Shown here piece after piece: positions 48,095 through 59,788 of a stretch of DNA of 64,000 bases; the first letter of the stretch is position 1; each line of letters begins with the position of its first letter. The notes below the pieces were generated by a model that was not told where the DNA came from, made no database searches, and saw only the letters and a program-made list of their open reading frames with translations. Position numbers and translations under genes: made by a program. Origin of the DNA: Chloranthus sessilifolius. Taxonomy: Eukaryota > Streptophyta > Magnoliopsida > Chloranthales > Chloranthaceae. The stretch is taken from assembly GCA_021018995.1 (NCBI GenBank), contig CM037585.1:69194646-69258645 (forward strand), given 5' to 3'.

Positions 48095-48322
48095 CAAGGA
48101 TCAAAATTTTGACCGAAATGACCAAAATTTTGGCCGAAATTATTGGTTTTGGTCCCCACCAAAATGGTAACTATGGACCAGAATTTAGGTCATTTTTGTA
48201 TGGGACCCAAAATTTCGACCGAAATTTCAGCCAAAATTTCAGTTTTCGACCAAAATTTTGGTTCAAATTTTCGGTTTCGGCCAAGCCCAAAACTAAAAAT
48301 TTACCCAAAATTTTGATCCTTG
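48095..48322. mobile_element. hAT-like MITE (228 bp) inside Tat pol
   Basis: Terminal inverted repeats CAAGGATCAAAATTTTG at both ends form perfect 17-base arms. They are flanked by 8-bp repeats ATCACGCT (48087-48094) and ATCACGCC (48323-48330), 7 of 8 identical. The 8-bp duplication and short TIR fit a non-autonomous hAT element. The interior is made of CCAAAATTT-like and CCGAAATTT-like repeats on both strands and codes for nothing. A related element lies at 63732-63933. Confidence 0.85.
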
Positions 48323-48539
48323 ATCACGCCAGAAAGCCCTGCCAAAATAAAAGCCAATGTTACAGCCTTCAAATTCGAGAAATCACCCACCGACGATGGA
48401 CAACCATGCTACTTTGACATATAGAATTTTCTGAAACATCAACATGTCCCTCTGTACGCCACAAAGATTGAATAGAAGACTATAAGAAATTGATGCGCCA
48501 GGTTCTGCATACTCGGCGAAACCCTATATAAAGAAGCCT

Positions 48540-49700
48540 TCACCAAAGGAGTACTGCTACGATGCATTATGACAGTCGAAGGACAATACATCATCAGAGA
48601 AGCACATGTTAGCGCCTGCGACGCCCACGCTGGTAGACAGAGACTCGTAGGTCAAATCATATGACAAGGCTACTTCTGGCCAACAATGATAAGAGATTGC
48701 CAGCTTCACATCCAAGTATGCAAGCAATGCCAAGAACACGCCCCTCTCATCAAAGCCCTATTAGTTGCATTGAACCCTATAACCTCGCCATGGCCGTTCT
48801 TAATGTGGGACTTCGACGTCATTGAATCCTTCACAGACACAGTTGGGAACACCCACAAGCATACGTTTATCCTCACAGAAACTGAGTACTACACTAAATG
48901 GGCAGAAGCTTAATCATATGTCAGAATCACCGCTTCAACGCTCATAAAGTTTATCATTCAAAACATTATCACCCGATTTGGAGTACCTAGTATGTTTGTC
49001 ATTGACAATAGACCGCAATTCATTATAGAGAAGATCAAGAAGCTGTGTAAGAAGTTTGGCATCGATCTATACCACTCATTACCATTCTACCCTCAAGGCA
49101 ACGGACAAGCAAAAGTCACAGATTAAACTTTGATTCGAATTTTGAAACACATAGTGGAGACGAGCAACGAAGTTGACCGGCCTGAATGATTACCTAAGGC
49201 ACTTTGGGCTTATAGGACCTCTATTCGCATGACCACTAGCCAAACTCTTTACCTCCTCACATACGGGATGGAAGCAATCCTACCCTATGAGATATAGATA
49301 CCATCCTTACGGATTCAACTTGATGATCAGCTATCCTTAGACGAAAGCAGAATTGCCTTGTTCACCGAGCTAGAGCAACTTGATGAGACGTGCCTAAGGG
49401 AAGCTGACCATGCTCAGGTATATCAAAGGAGAGTGACAAGGGCTTACGATAAGAGAGTCCTTGAGTGAACTTTTGACATTGGAGAATTAGTCTTGAAGAA
49501 AATCATGACCTCCAAACACACCCATCCAAAAGGAAAACTGAAACCAAACTGGGAAGGCCCATATGTTATAGCAACCGCATACCCTGGGAATGAATACAAG
49601 TTGGTGAACCAGGATGGGGAAGAACTCCCTAGCCCTTAGAACGCCATGTACCTAAGAAAGTACTACCCTTAAACTTTGTGATCATACACATCCCGCAGCC
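48540..49700 (+). pseudogene. Tat integrase remnant
   Basis: A zinc-finger part (about 48560-48740) with HVSACDAHAGRQ and a CKQCQEHAP motif leads to a core with WPFLMWDFDVIE (48790-48830), GVPSMFVIDNRPQF near 48990 and an LPFYPQGNGQAK stretch near 49080. The C-terminal part near 49500-49600 has a KPNWEGPYVI motif. This matches Tat/Ty3 integrases. It is a fossil with several breaks. Confidence 0.75.
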
Positions 49701-51140
49701 AAATACCTATATCTACCGCCCAGTAGTTGTCACAGCCCATTCATTGCTCGTACATCTCCAATTCCTGAAATATCCTTAAGACTTCTAATTTCTTGCCCAC
49801 CCCCTTCCTCGCCATTGGAGGAGAAGTTAGAGCATGAAAAATAAAGATGTTAGGTTCAATCAAAACTTTTTATTCTTACGTTAGTAGGTTGCTTTCAAAG
49901 ATATATAGGCAAAAAAAAATAAAGGAATCGAGTGAGAGCAATACGACAAATGAACCAGTCAATGAGCTCAGGGAAGCATAAGCAGGCCGTGAGGACATCT
50001 CTGGTAACTCTGCTATAAGTGTATAAGCAAACTGTGAAGGCATTCCTGGTATCCCTCACTACTAGATATTGTTGTAAGGTGGTGAGAGGAGGATAAACTC
50101 TTGTTAACCTTAGAATGTGAGACCTTGATGATATCGAAACATGACGAAGAGCTCAATCGTGGCATCCCATACCCACTCTAAGAAAAGGACTGTTACTCAT
50201 CTCCTTTAGAAAGTGTCAGCTACAAACTATTCCCTCACATCACTAAACTTATCCCTCTTCCATTTTTTTTCTTTTAGGACACTAAATTAAAAGCCTCTCG
50301 GATATATCTATGAATAAAACTGAAAACCAATGGATGACGACTGATGCAATCACCTACTATGCCTACCGCACTACTCCAGAATAATGACCACGGGATAGGA
50401 TGATCACTACCAAAGGTACACCCCCGATATACAACTACTGTAACCAAAACAACACCCCTGGTTTAATGACAGTATGAATCGATGTTTCTTCCAAGACTAA
50501 CTCACCAAATACACATGGCCATCTATAGGCCCAAAGTACTTATCAAAAACCTAGAAAAGCTCCATTGCACCTAGACACTGGGGCATTTTTTTTTAGAATC
50601 ACGTCAAACGCTCTGACTTGCCCAAAGAAGAAGCGGAATGACGAAGTCACCACCCAAGGAATATCACTGAAGACACCACATTGCTTATTCCATCATGCTC
50701 CTACACTGGGGCATTTTTTTAGTAGTATTAGTATTTTCTTTTAGTTATTTGCTTTCCATGTTGCATTATTTTCCTTTCCTTGTAATGAAAAGTACAAAAA
50801 AAATAAAAAAAATAATTAAAAAAAAAAAGAAAAAGAAGAAAAAAATAAAACAATGCCCGCCTTTTATTACCAGACCTCGGTCTGAGACACCTCCCCCCTT
50901 GACAACCAGCAAGGGGGAAAATAATATTACTAAGAGCCTTACTTCTGATGTGTAGAGACAAAGCAAGCCTCAGCTATCGCCGAGATGATTTAAGCAGCCA
51001 CCATGCCCAAAGACAGCGGACGACATAAAAGACAAACAGAAAAGTACAAGAGGTAACATAAAAGGAACAACCGAATCAAGTACATCTGAACCAAATATAT
51101 ATATATATATATATATATCAAAATTTTCTTTTTACACCCA
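49701..51140 (+). other. Tat post-pol spacer
   Basis: No gene is seen. ACACTGGGGCATTTTTTT occurs twice, near 50575 and 50705. An A-rich tract (50790-50850) and an (AT)n run (51095-51118) follow. The frames at 50695-50966 are low-complexity translations. Confidence 0.6.
51095..51118. repeat. (AT)n microsatellite
   Basis: An uninterrupted AT run next to the 3' end of the antisense PMD gene. Confidence 0.9.
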
Positions 51141-51145
51141 TCACC

Positions 51146-51159
51146 GGGGGCATACCCCC
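51146..51159 (-). terminator. GC hairpin at antisense gene 3' end (module 1)
   Basis: GGGGG-CATA-CCCCC, followed on the + strand by TGTATATACA. Modules 2 (56008-56021) and 3 (57252-57265) carry equivalent stems with paired base changes. Confidence 0.5.
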
Positions 51160-54100
51160 TGTATATACAATGAACACGCACATTGAACACAAAAAAAATA
51201 CACAAACACCTATACTCCCTGTGCTGCCTCTGGGATGGTCGCTCACCACTATCCCTAGTATCGTCTGCTCGAAGATTAGGGGTCTGATCCTCCAAAAGCG
51301 TTAGCCCAACACCTGGATTCGGTGGACAATCCTGAAAATGAGGAGGCCCCTCTACTGAAGCCCCCTCACTCGCCTGACTAGCGGACCGCCTCGATCGAGA
51401 ACGGGGAGGATACCCGCAAGAAACTCCTGAATAACAGAATCCTCACGAACATAATCCCTGACACAATCACATGTCGTACGACGGGGCTGCCCCGCCGAGG
51501 AACCCGTAGCCCTCAACTCCGATCCAGCAAGCTGACCAACCATCCCGCGCACCCCTCGCTCACTCCCCATCAGACGATACTGCAGCCGATCTATCATCAC
51601 CTGCATCTCTACCCGCATCGTCCGACGCATCACCTCCAACACCTCGGTCCGAGTCCCTTGTGCAACGATCATATCTATCAGCAGGTCCTCGCGACTGTGT
51701 GTGTCACCAAGGACCCGCCTCACCCCTGGAGTAGCGTGTGCCCGTGCTACCTCTAGACGTGACTCCTCAAGCTGTCGAACCTGCACATCCACACCAAGTT
51801 AGAAGACCAATACATTCATAAAAAGAAGAAAAAAAAAAGATTGAAGAGAGAAAAGTATAACAAATCCACCCTCTCCCCAAGGAGATGCTCGACGGTCGTG
51901 ACGGTCATCAGATCAGCTGGTGGCACTAAAGGGATAGAAAATACGGGCAGCTGTAATGCGGAATAAAAAATGCATCAGATGACCAAACCCCTAATGAGCA
52001 ATCACAAATAAATATGCTAACTAAGACACACCTGAGAAAGAGCAGGAGTAGACCCCTAAGGGGGAGCCTTAGGAGCAAAGTCCAGTACGACCTGCATAAA
52101 AGCCAAACAAACCAACATAAGACATGTCAAAATAAAATAAGTGAAATAATCTGAATCAAACTATAATGAACAAAAAAACATACCTAGCTCTCAGGGCATA
52201 GAGAGGCAGCAGTCGCCTCCCTCGTCCTAAGGTCCTCGACGATCTGACGCTGGAATAACACATGGTATCAGTAAATTATCAAGCAAAATAAAACACAATA
52301 AAACCACATAAAGTTAAACAATTCAAGAGATTAAAGGAACTCTCCCAGTGCTCTAGCTCAGTCTGGAGCTGAGCCATCATCGGATCCTCCTGACTGGAAG
52401 AAGCAGCTGAAGATGGATCGAATGCGTGAGTAGAAGCCCATACGGCAGAAAGCTCTGCCCTCTGCATGCATTAACAAGCACACCTAACCTAATAAGAATC
52501 AACAAAATACCAACAACCGACAAAGCAAGGTAGACACTTACCAATCGATCAATCTCATATCGCAAACTAACCTCTACCTCTCGGCCAGCCTGCTGCTAAT
52601 CGCGTAACAGCTCAACCATCACCGCATGACTAACAACCTCAACCTCCCTCTTGGACTAACAGAAGAAAATGAAACAGGACAACCATGTTAGAACAAAAAA
52701 AAAAAAACTAAATCGACATAGTGCAGACAACTAGCTAAGTGAACAACTCACTAGGAGTCGCCGAGTCTCCACTAGCTGAACTCGCAACTCATCCTCTGCT
52801 GCCCTAGCCTGAGCGATCGAGCTACTAGAGAACACAGCATCTCCTCATCAAGACGACCAGCGCACCTTGTCTACTCTATCGCCTTGTTCCACGGACACCC
52901 GCCGTAAGATGGCCCTACTTAGTGTGTCTTATCTCTCCCTCAATGCCGACGCCGACTCAGGTCTACCGACCGTAAAAGAGCCGCTCCTGTGGAAGGGATG
53001 TGTGAAGAGGCACCCACCGCCCAACGCCCTAAACCATCTCACAAACTCCAAGGCATCCGCCTCATCACGCGCTCCCGTCACCCTGGTCCCTCCGACTCTA
53101 AAATCAATCATTTGGATCATCATCCGTCTCGCAAAGTCCCTACCAGGGGGACCAGTCATCCTCTTCGCCACCCTGTGGTGAATCTCCTGAGGGACTCCCT
53201 GTGGAAGTCCCAATTGATGTGTCACCCGAGATAGGTGGATCCGCTCCACCTTCTCAAAGCAATGGACCCATATGACCACGTCGACCATGTCAAAGAAAGG
53301 TTGACCAAATCATACCACTGACACAGTAGCATCCTCCTTGGCTGCGTACAACCTCCAAATCACCTACAACCAAATAAGCAACCCAACCCATTAGTAAAAC
53401 CTTAGAGCTTAAAACCCAAAATAAAATAAAATAAAAATGTGTACATGATGATATATACCTACCCCTCATGCATGTCCTCGAAAAGATCACGCGCAGTCTG
53501 AAGATCCGAAGACCAACGTCGACACCCCAATGCTATCCTCCACACATGTGTTCGCGGGAATGTGAAAGTAATCTCCACCGGAACATGTGGGTGAAGGAAG
53601 GAAAAATGGTCATACGCCTAAAACTGGAGCACACGAAATGCCCAAACACAAAAAACATCACTATAATGAAAGACTAGACAACAAAGATACCATAACACCA
53701 ACGATTAACTGAAACCTACCTGAAGAAAAGGAAGGAAACCTCCGATCATCGCGACACCTTGCCCCCGACAATAAACCTGCTCATAGATATGCGCCAACGT
53801 GGCCGCACCCTAAGCATAAGTAGGGACCCGGTCTAGATCCCTAAGAAGTCTTAGAAACAACCCGGTAACACACCCTTGAGTAGATGAAGAAAAGAGAACC
53901 ACACCGAAGAAGTGCATCAAAAAGGCCCAAAGCACCCAATCCACCACCAACCCTGGCTCAACCACAGCCTCTCGGCGTGCCATCGCCACACAACGTGCCT
54001 CAAATAGTGCCCTCTGCTCCGAGTGACGCCTCGGAGGGACGAACCCTCTTACAAAAGTGTCAAAAAACCATGTGACTCGGACCATCCCCGGCCCCAAGCC

Positions 54101-55034
54101 ACTCGACCAGTATGCAACCCCGAGGATCTCCTCACATACCCTTAGATAATCTCTAGCCATCTGTCCCGTAATCGGCTCCCCCTCAAATTAGAGCCCCGTA
54201 ATACAGACCCAATCCTCTAGGGTCGACAGGATCATCCCGACTGGTAAGAGCAACGCCTGCTGCTCCTCCCTCCACCTCTCTAGGATCACAGCAATCAAAC
54301 CACGATCAACCTGAAAGGGCTCCAACTCTAGGATCGGCTCAAAACCAAAAGACGCCAGCCGTGCTCGCTGGAACTCAGGCAAGGCACGATACCATGTATG
54401 AGACTCAGACCACGCTGAGCTGATAGCCAGCTACGGAAGCTCCTATCAAATGATAAAGCATAGAGAAAAGGGAGAAATAACATAAGACTAGCACTTACGA
54501 CTACACTAAGCAATGAAAGGTAAACCATCATGATAATTTATGAGAAATGTGATGAAAGCGCTATAATATAGTAACTTGGGCATGGCCTAGAACTAGATAC
54601 AGTCATTACCATGGACGTACACAACTAATAACAAGTACAAGTTTGACTTAAATAAAGGGTTTCTAGATCCTAGGAAGCCTATGTTATAACCTAAATGCAT
54701 AAGAAATAAAAGGGAACTCTTGCTCGCGGGTACCAACCTGGTCTCACGCAAAGAACTCCTCCAAGGTGATGCGCCTCCCGTCCTAACCCTTAGTGCCCTA
54801 ATCCTCAGCCCCCTGACCCTCAATGCCCTGATCCTCAGCACCAATCGTAGGTACCTCCTCCCTGACCACCATCTCATCACCCTCAGGTACTTCCTCTCTC
54901 ACTACCACCCCAACATCCTCCTCCACAGCACCAACGCTAGTTCGAGCATTGGAAGACTCGCCAATCTCTATCGCTAGCATCTGCTCAACCTCCGAAATAG
55001 TCCTATAAAATTTATCACTACCCTCGGACTCCAT
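51160..55034 (-). pseudogene. Antisense plant-mobile-domain (PMD) gene with introns
   Basis: Read on the - strand. The first exon (54798-55034) is acidic, with repeated VVREEVP units. PMD segments follow: 54188-54382 (LPEFQRARLASFGFEPIL, ERWREEQQALLLPVGMIL, STLEDWVCITGL), 53810-54160 (GMVRVTWFFDTFVRGF, DWVLWAFLMHFFG) and 52929-53288 (FEKVERIHLSRVTHQLGLPQ, the PMD C-terminal motif). A coiled-coil-like C-terminal exon (51352-51792) is rich in Arg, Glu and Met. Donor-like CAG/GTAGG and GTAAGTG sites (near 53720, 52547 and 54492) and acceptor-like TTGTAG sites (near 53365) mark several introns. A TATA box lies about 165 bp upstream (55203-55210). It is antisense to the Tat element around it. At least part of the frame looks intact, but I cannot show that the whole gene is. 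Confidence 0.65.
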
Positions 55035-55199
55035 CTCAGAAGAAAGAGCTAAAAAACTAGGAAGAACGCAAGAAACGGCACCCGAAATGGATGGGCAGAT
55101 CGCAAGATATCACGAAAACACAAAAATTAGAGCACAAGAAGACAAGGAAATAGAGAATCGAAGAAAAAATGGATAGCACAGGAAGAATGAAGACTTTTT

Positions 55200-55600
55200 A
55201 GGTATATATAGAGCGCAGTTAAATCCTGTGCCTCGCTCAGGGCGCACAATGAAATTGCGCACCACACGACTCGCGCGTAATCCCCATTACAGGTCCTCCT
55301 TTTAGCGCATAAACAAATCACCGCCCACTCGAAATAACCCGACGCCCCGGTTGCACACCGTAGATAGCACGTGTAATTATATCACGCGCTTGAGACATGG
55401 CGCATAAATCCCAAAGGTCACCCGCATAGTGACCAGGTGTCGCCCTAACCCCGTGCCCCACAACGCGCGTGTAATTTGATTACACGACATCATATCGATG
55501 CGTAATAATCCTCTATACTTCTCAGACACGCGCGGCTATTACGACGTGCAATTTAGTTATGTGCCCGAAGTTAAGCACATAATTCCCCAGGTGCAACACA
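55200..55600. promoter_or_regulatory. TATA box and CG-rich motif array upstream of the antisense PMD gene
   Basis: A TATATATA stretch (55203-55210, read on the - strand as CTATATATACC) is preceded, in the gene's direction, by an array of GCGCGTAATT, GCGCACAAT and CGTGTAATT-like motifs up to about 55600. A diverged second copy of the whole arrangement lies at 57590-58230. Confidence 0.5.
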
Positions 55601-57240
55601 AAAATATGCCCAGAACAGCAGGTTTACAGGCCGAAATAAGGGCATTTTAAATACTGGTTACTGAACCCAAACTACACGCTTGCTAGGATGAGTCTAAAAA
55701 AAATCAATACCCTTTAAACTTAGAAAATATACACCCCAAAAACTAAAAAATATGCCCCCAACATCCCCAAACCGAATTACTTGCTTAGACCAAGCTAAAC
55801 TAAACCCAAATAAATGTCCCCAACACCCCAAAGCAAACAAAAAAATAATAAACCGAATCAACCCAAACTCTAAAAAAATATCATAAATAAACAACACACC
55901 TAAACAAAGTGAATTGAAACTAAAATTGAACCAAAACTGTGCAAGAATATGAGTAATCATAAATTCCCTTCGCTTCATAAATAAATAAAACTGTTACAAA
56001 ATACATCGAGGGTTTACCCTCTGAATACACAATTTAAAACGGGAAATCTAAACCCAGCACCTTCAAGCCATGCCCGAATCCGGATTTATTCGAGAAAGAA
56101 GAGATCCTGGAGAGGCCTGGGGAAGAAGAACACCCTGAACAAATTCTAACAAAAATCTCATCTTTCGGAGATGCCTTGCAGCATAACACTTGCCCCTCCG
56201 AGTCCCGAGCCGGGAGAAAAGAAAGAGTGGCCCACAGCAAGCCACGCAGGATCTGTGGGATCCACAGTTGGAAGCCTACCCTAGAAAGCATAACAGGGAG
56301 GGCTAACAGAAGATCAAGCCACAGAGCCTACCAAGGAGCAATTTGTGTCGGTCATGAGAACTCTACCCAACACTTTCCCTTGGTTTTCTTCCCGCCTCCT
56401 TCTTCTCTTTCATCTCTTCCCTTAGCATGGTAGTAATTCGACCGCTACCCCGCGTTCCCAATTCCATCCATTCTCAAACCAAGAAATATAAAACAATTAC
56501 AATTTCCTTGGGGTCCAGTACCCGGGATACAAAGTAAATAGGTAGAAAAGACATTAACAAAAAAAAAAAAAAACCAAACAAAAAAAATGCCCCTAAACCT
56601 CTTAATTTTCAATAAGATGCAAAATGAAAACTAGACCCCTAGACCCTATTTATAACCTTATACCCCCTTCACCACAAGATGACAAGTGCCACATTTATGA
56701 GCACCCTCCACTTGATTTTATCCAAAGACAGACACATACCCCCCTTTAAAAGGCTACAATCCAAACAAAACCTAGATCGACCAATCAACACCAAATACTC
56801 ACCCCACAAGAAACACTAATCCAAGGCAAACTGGATGAACCAACATGATTAAAACACTTATTACCCATCCAGAAGTTCACACATTTCTAACGAGAGTCAT
56901 TCCAAATCAAACAAAAGATTGAAACAAATACCTTAAACATAAAATTCAACTCATACCTTAAAATAATCGCGAAAGTCACGAAGGCCTTAGAATTCCCTAA
57001 AACAAAACAAAAATAATAAGAATAAAAAAAAACCATACATATATCAAATAACATAAAGTCCTAGGTAAATCAATTAACTTCCACTTAATCCTAAATAAAT
57101 CCTAAAATTCCAAATTAAATCATAACTAAATCTAAAACAAAATTCTTGAATAAACTCAATCCTAAATTCAGATAAATGCCCAAATCCAACGATAAACAAA
57201 CATAAATGATAGTAATAACTTTATTTATTAAAAAAATTTA
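55600..57240. other. Tat 3' module 2
   Basis: AT-rich spacer (55640-55990), then a hairpin (56008-56021). A short antisense frame at 56034-56291 ends just before the hairpin, and more AT-rich spacer follows (56540-57240). I recognise no domain. It is a diverged repeat of the same 3' end arrangement as module 3. Confidence 0.4.
56008..56021 (-). terminator. GC hairpin (module 2)
   Basis: GAGGG-TTTA-CCCTC, followed by TGAATACACA on the + strand. One base pair differs from module 1 and both sides changed together. Confidence 0.5.
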
Positions 57241-57251
57241 CAAGTGTCACC

Positions 57252-57265
57252 GGAGGCATACCTCC
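57252..57265 (-). terminator. GC hairpin (module 3)
   Basis: GGAGG-CATA-CCTCC, followed by TGAATTACAA on the + strand. On the - strand it comes a few bases after a stop codon and before AATAAATAAAG, a plausible poly(A) signal at 57223-57233. Confidence 0.55.
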
Positions 57266-57269
57266 TGAA

Positions 57270-57440
57270 TTACAACCCAAAACGAAAACCGAAATACCAA
57301 ATCTCTAACCCAAATCGAAAACTAAATCCCAAGATGGAGAGAAAGCGAGGAGTAGCACCCAACTTGGAGGCTTTAGGGAGGATTGGTTGGGGAACGCATC
57401 CCTCCACTTGTAATGCCTCCTCTTCCGCCATCTTCACCTC
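57270..57440 (-). CDS. Small antisense ORF in Tat 3' module 3
   Basis: A 50- to 55-residue frame on the - strand begins MAEEEALQVEGCVPQPIL and ends FRFGL just before the hairpin at 57252. A Glu-rich segment continues upstream without an obvious start. No family is recognised. It may be the 3' remnant of another antisense gene. TTATATAGAG (57733-57742) lies about 300 bp upstream. Confidence 0.3.
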   Translation of the reverse strand, partial: EVKMAEEEALQVEGCVPQPILPKASKLGATPRFLSILGFSFRFGLEIWYFGFRFGL

Positions 57441-57589
57441 CTCCGTCGTCGCCTCCTCAACACTGCCTTCACTGCTCCCTATAAGGGATCGATGTGAAGG
57501 CTAACCCCCTCCTTCCCAATACCACCCATTCTCAAAGTTATGCCATCCCCAAGCACCACCTTAGGTCAAAGAACACGTGAAACGATGAA

Positions 57590-58280
57590 CATCGAAAGAA
57601 ATGACATTCGGAACGCATGATTGGATCGCACAATATCACAGAAACATAGATATCTGGGTACAAAAAAATCAGAGAAGGTAAAAATCGAGACTAAATCAAG
57701 AGATACAAAGAAAATGAAAACCTCCTTGCTTATATAGAGTACAGACTCGATCGCATGCCCAAATCTCGGCGCGCAATTAAATCAAGCACTCAGAAATTTG
57801 TGCGAAATCTAAATCACACATACCACAAGATGCACATGACAAATCCCTCGCCTAGTTAGAATAACTTGACGCTCCAATCACGCACCTAAGACAGAACGCT
57901 TAATCGCATTACCTGCTTCACGAAATACGTGAAATCCGAAGGGTCACCCGCACAGTGATCCGGTGACGCTCTAATTACACGCTATCACCTAGCCGCATAA
58001 TTAGATTACACATTGGCACCCATGCATGGAATCCAGATTGACGCCCGAACACTGCCACTTTACCAACCTGGTGACCTTTTGATCATACATAATTCTAGAA
58101 ACACGCAAATACAATATGCGCACGAACCCAAACGCTTAATTTACTTCTTTAGTCCCTTCCCAAACGAACACACAAATTAATTCAACGCCTTGAATCAGGC
58201 GAGTAATCCTCAACTACAGCGTATGCCACCGACAAAATAAACATACCCCATCACAATATGACGTACACCTAATCTCCTTA
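57590..58280. repeat. Diverged second copy of the antisense promoter region
   Basis: It aligns in order with 55040-55600: a CAATATCAC block, a TATATAGAG block, then GGGTCACCCGCACAGTGATC (57940-57960), which matches GGTCACCCGCATAGTGACCA near 55420-55440, then ATTAGATTACAC-like ends. The copies are about 2.5 kb apart and strongly diverged. Confidence 0.6.
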
Positions 58281-58359
58281 ACCCGTCACGAACCGACCAG
58301 AGATGAGTATATTCTCCCAAAAGCCCCATCGCAACCAAATTACCCCCTTTGATAACTTG

Positions 58360-59090
58360 CACGTCCCATTACAATCAGAATCCCTCCTTCTCTTCCGTCC
58401 CATTGCATTACCTGCCAAACAATTCAAAAAGAAAGAAAGAAAGAGATATATGCTAATCATCTTCATGTCCCATTGCAGTCGGACATATTGGCATAGATCA
58501 ACCATACCCTACCGCGATGATGAATCTTACCACATCACCAAGACCGAAGGCAAGTCCCGTCGCGATCCCAAAACCTCATCATTGCCCCATCGCGACAGTC
58601 AAGGAGTCACCAGACCAACCCTTCACCGCACACTCATAAACATGTTCCATCGCGATACAACCACAACGTGATCTCATATAACCCAAGAACTACCAAAGAA
58701 AGAAACACCATCGTTGTCTTATCACGAAATTGAAACAACTAAGGAATCGATGATGTCCCGCACGTCCCATCGTAATGCCACCACAACTCAATCATCTTGC
58801 AAACCCGTTCTATCGCGACACTACTACCCAAGACACTTGAACAATGTCCCATCGCGTAAGCAGGGAGCCTTATCCCTGAAGCCCCATTATGTAACCAAAT
58901 TGAAGTAAGGCTCAACCATGTCCCGTCACGTAAGCAGGGAGCCTAATCCTCGAATGCTTCATGACGCAACAATCACTAGACACCATTACAACAGAAACAT
59001 AAAGACGGAGAAACCTCCCTACCGTCTCAACACAGACATCTCACCAGATGGGTAACCCTCTAATGTCCCATCGCGACATTACCACGACGG
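58360..59090. repeat. Dispersed GTCCCATCGCGACA motif array
   Basis: About a dozen copies of GTCCCATCGCGACA or close variants, at irregular 30-90 bp spacing, for example near 58364, 58467, 58585, 58643, 58765, 58808, 58845, 58919 and 59065. Two copies (58845 and 58919) share the longer block CGTAAGCAGGGAGCCT. No coding potential is seen. Confidence 0.65.
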
Positions 59091-59788
59091 CCAATCAAGT
59101 CCCTTCGTAAGCAATGCAAGGGCCTTTCGCTCAGACTAGGTAAGTATCACCCCTTTTTAAGTACTCGATATTCCTTATAAAATATAGATAGCTATGATTA
59201 AGTCAAATATTTTCAAAACCTGTCTCTCTCGACTCGCGAGTCACTGTAGTCCTCCCATAAGTGACCATCATCAGTATTCGTCGAGAAGGCTAGGCGAAGC
59301 ATCCGGCATACCAAGTGTCATCTTGACAACTACGCAACCGATCGAGTCCATAAATCCCGTACCGGTGGATTTGCTCAGCGACGTCTCGAAAGCTATGTTT
59401 TCCACAGATTTACAATCGAACTGATCTTAAGTTAAATTCCCAAACTTTCAAAAATAAAATAAACAAATATTTCCAAAAAGGCTAATGAATAAATAAAAAT
59501 AAATACATAGACTCCTATCATTCAAAATTCACTTACTGCCCTGATCTGTTCATTCCCCTGGGAAACCGAATAATGAATATATTCAACTTTGAGAAATCCC
59601 AAAAGCCCACTGGAAAAGGGACACCTGGCGCGCATTGGTGTGAGCAATGACGCACCCGGTCTGACATGATTTGCGAAAGCCTTCGCCATTGCATGACATT
59701 TGATTTTATTATCGGTCTCTAGACCTTGTCTATGGACATTCATATGATGCCCCCCGGTACCTCGACTATGTCATTTCCCTTTGTTTGA
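59091..59788. other. Intergenic sequence, no gene seen
   Basis: Mixed-composition DNA without a supported gene. It may contain the right end of the Tat-like region, but no LTR like 26586-28065 is found here. Confidence 0.5.

Larger units (their letters stand above)
42414..59100 (+). mobile_element. Tat-lineage Ty3/gypsy internal region, fossil
   Basis: Tat-like internal sequence from gag to the 3' repeat modules, following directly after the plus-strand Athila. In sense order: gag, protease, G-patch-like segment, RT, RNase H, a second (archaeal-type) RNase H and integrase. An antisense PMD gene and tandem 3' modules with motif arrays come next. The second RNase H and the antisense PMD gene are hallmarks of the Tat lineage. 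Its 5' LTR may be 26586-28065, before the Athila insertion. I see no 3' LTR in the window. Coding regions are broken in many places, and a MITE sits in pol. The right boundary is uncertain. Confidence 0.75.

Noticed and set aside
48109-48417. Plus-strand 102-residue frame rich in Phe, Asn and Lys
   Set aside because: It is a chance frame through the hAT-like MITE's short repeats.
50695-50966. Overlapping frames on both strands near the A-rich tract
   Set aside because: Poly-Lys or poly-Phe translations of a low-complexity run.
55694-55978. Minus-strand hydrophobic 94-residue frame
   Set aside because: AT-rich spacer with biased composition. Apparent membrane segments come from T-rich codons; no homology recognised.
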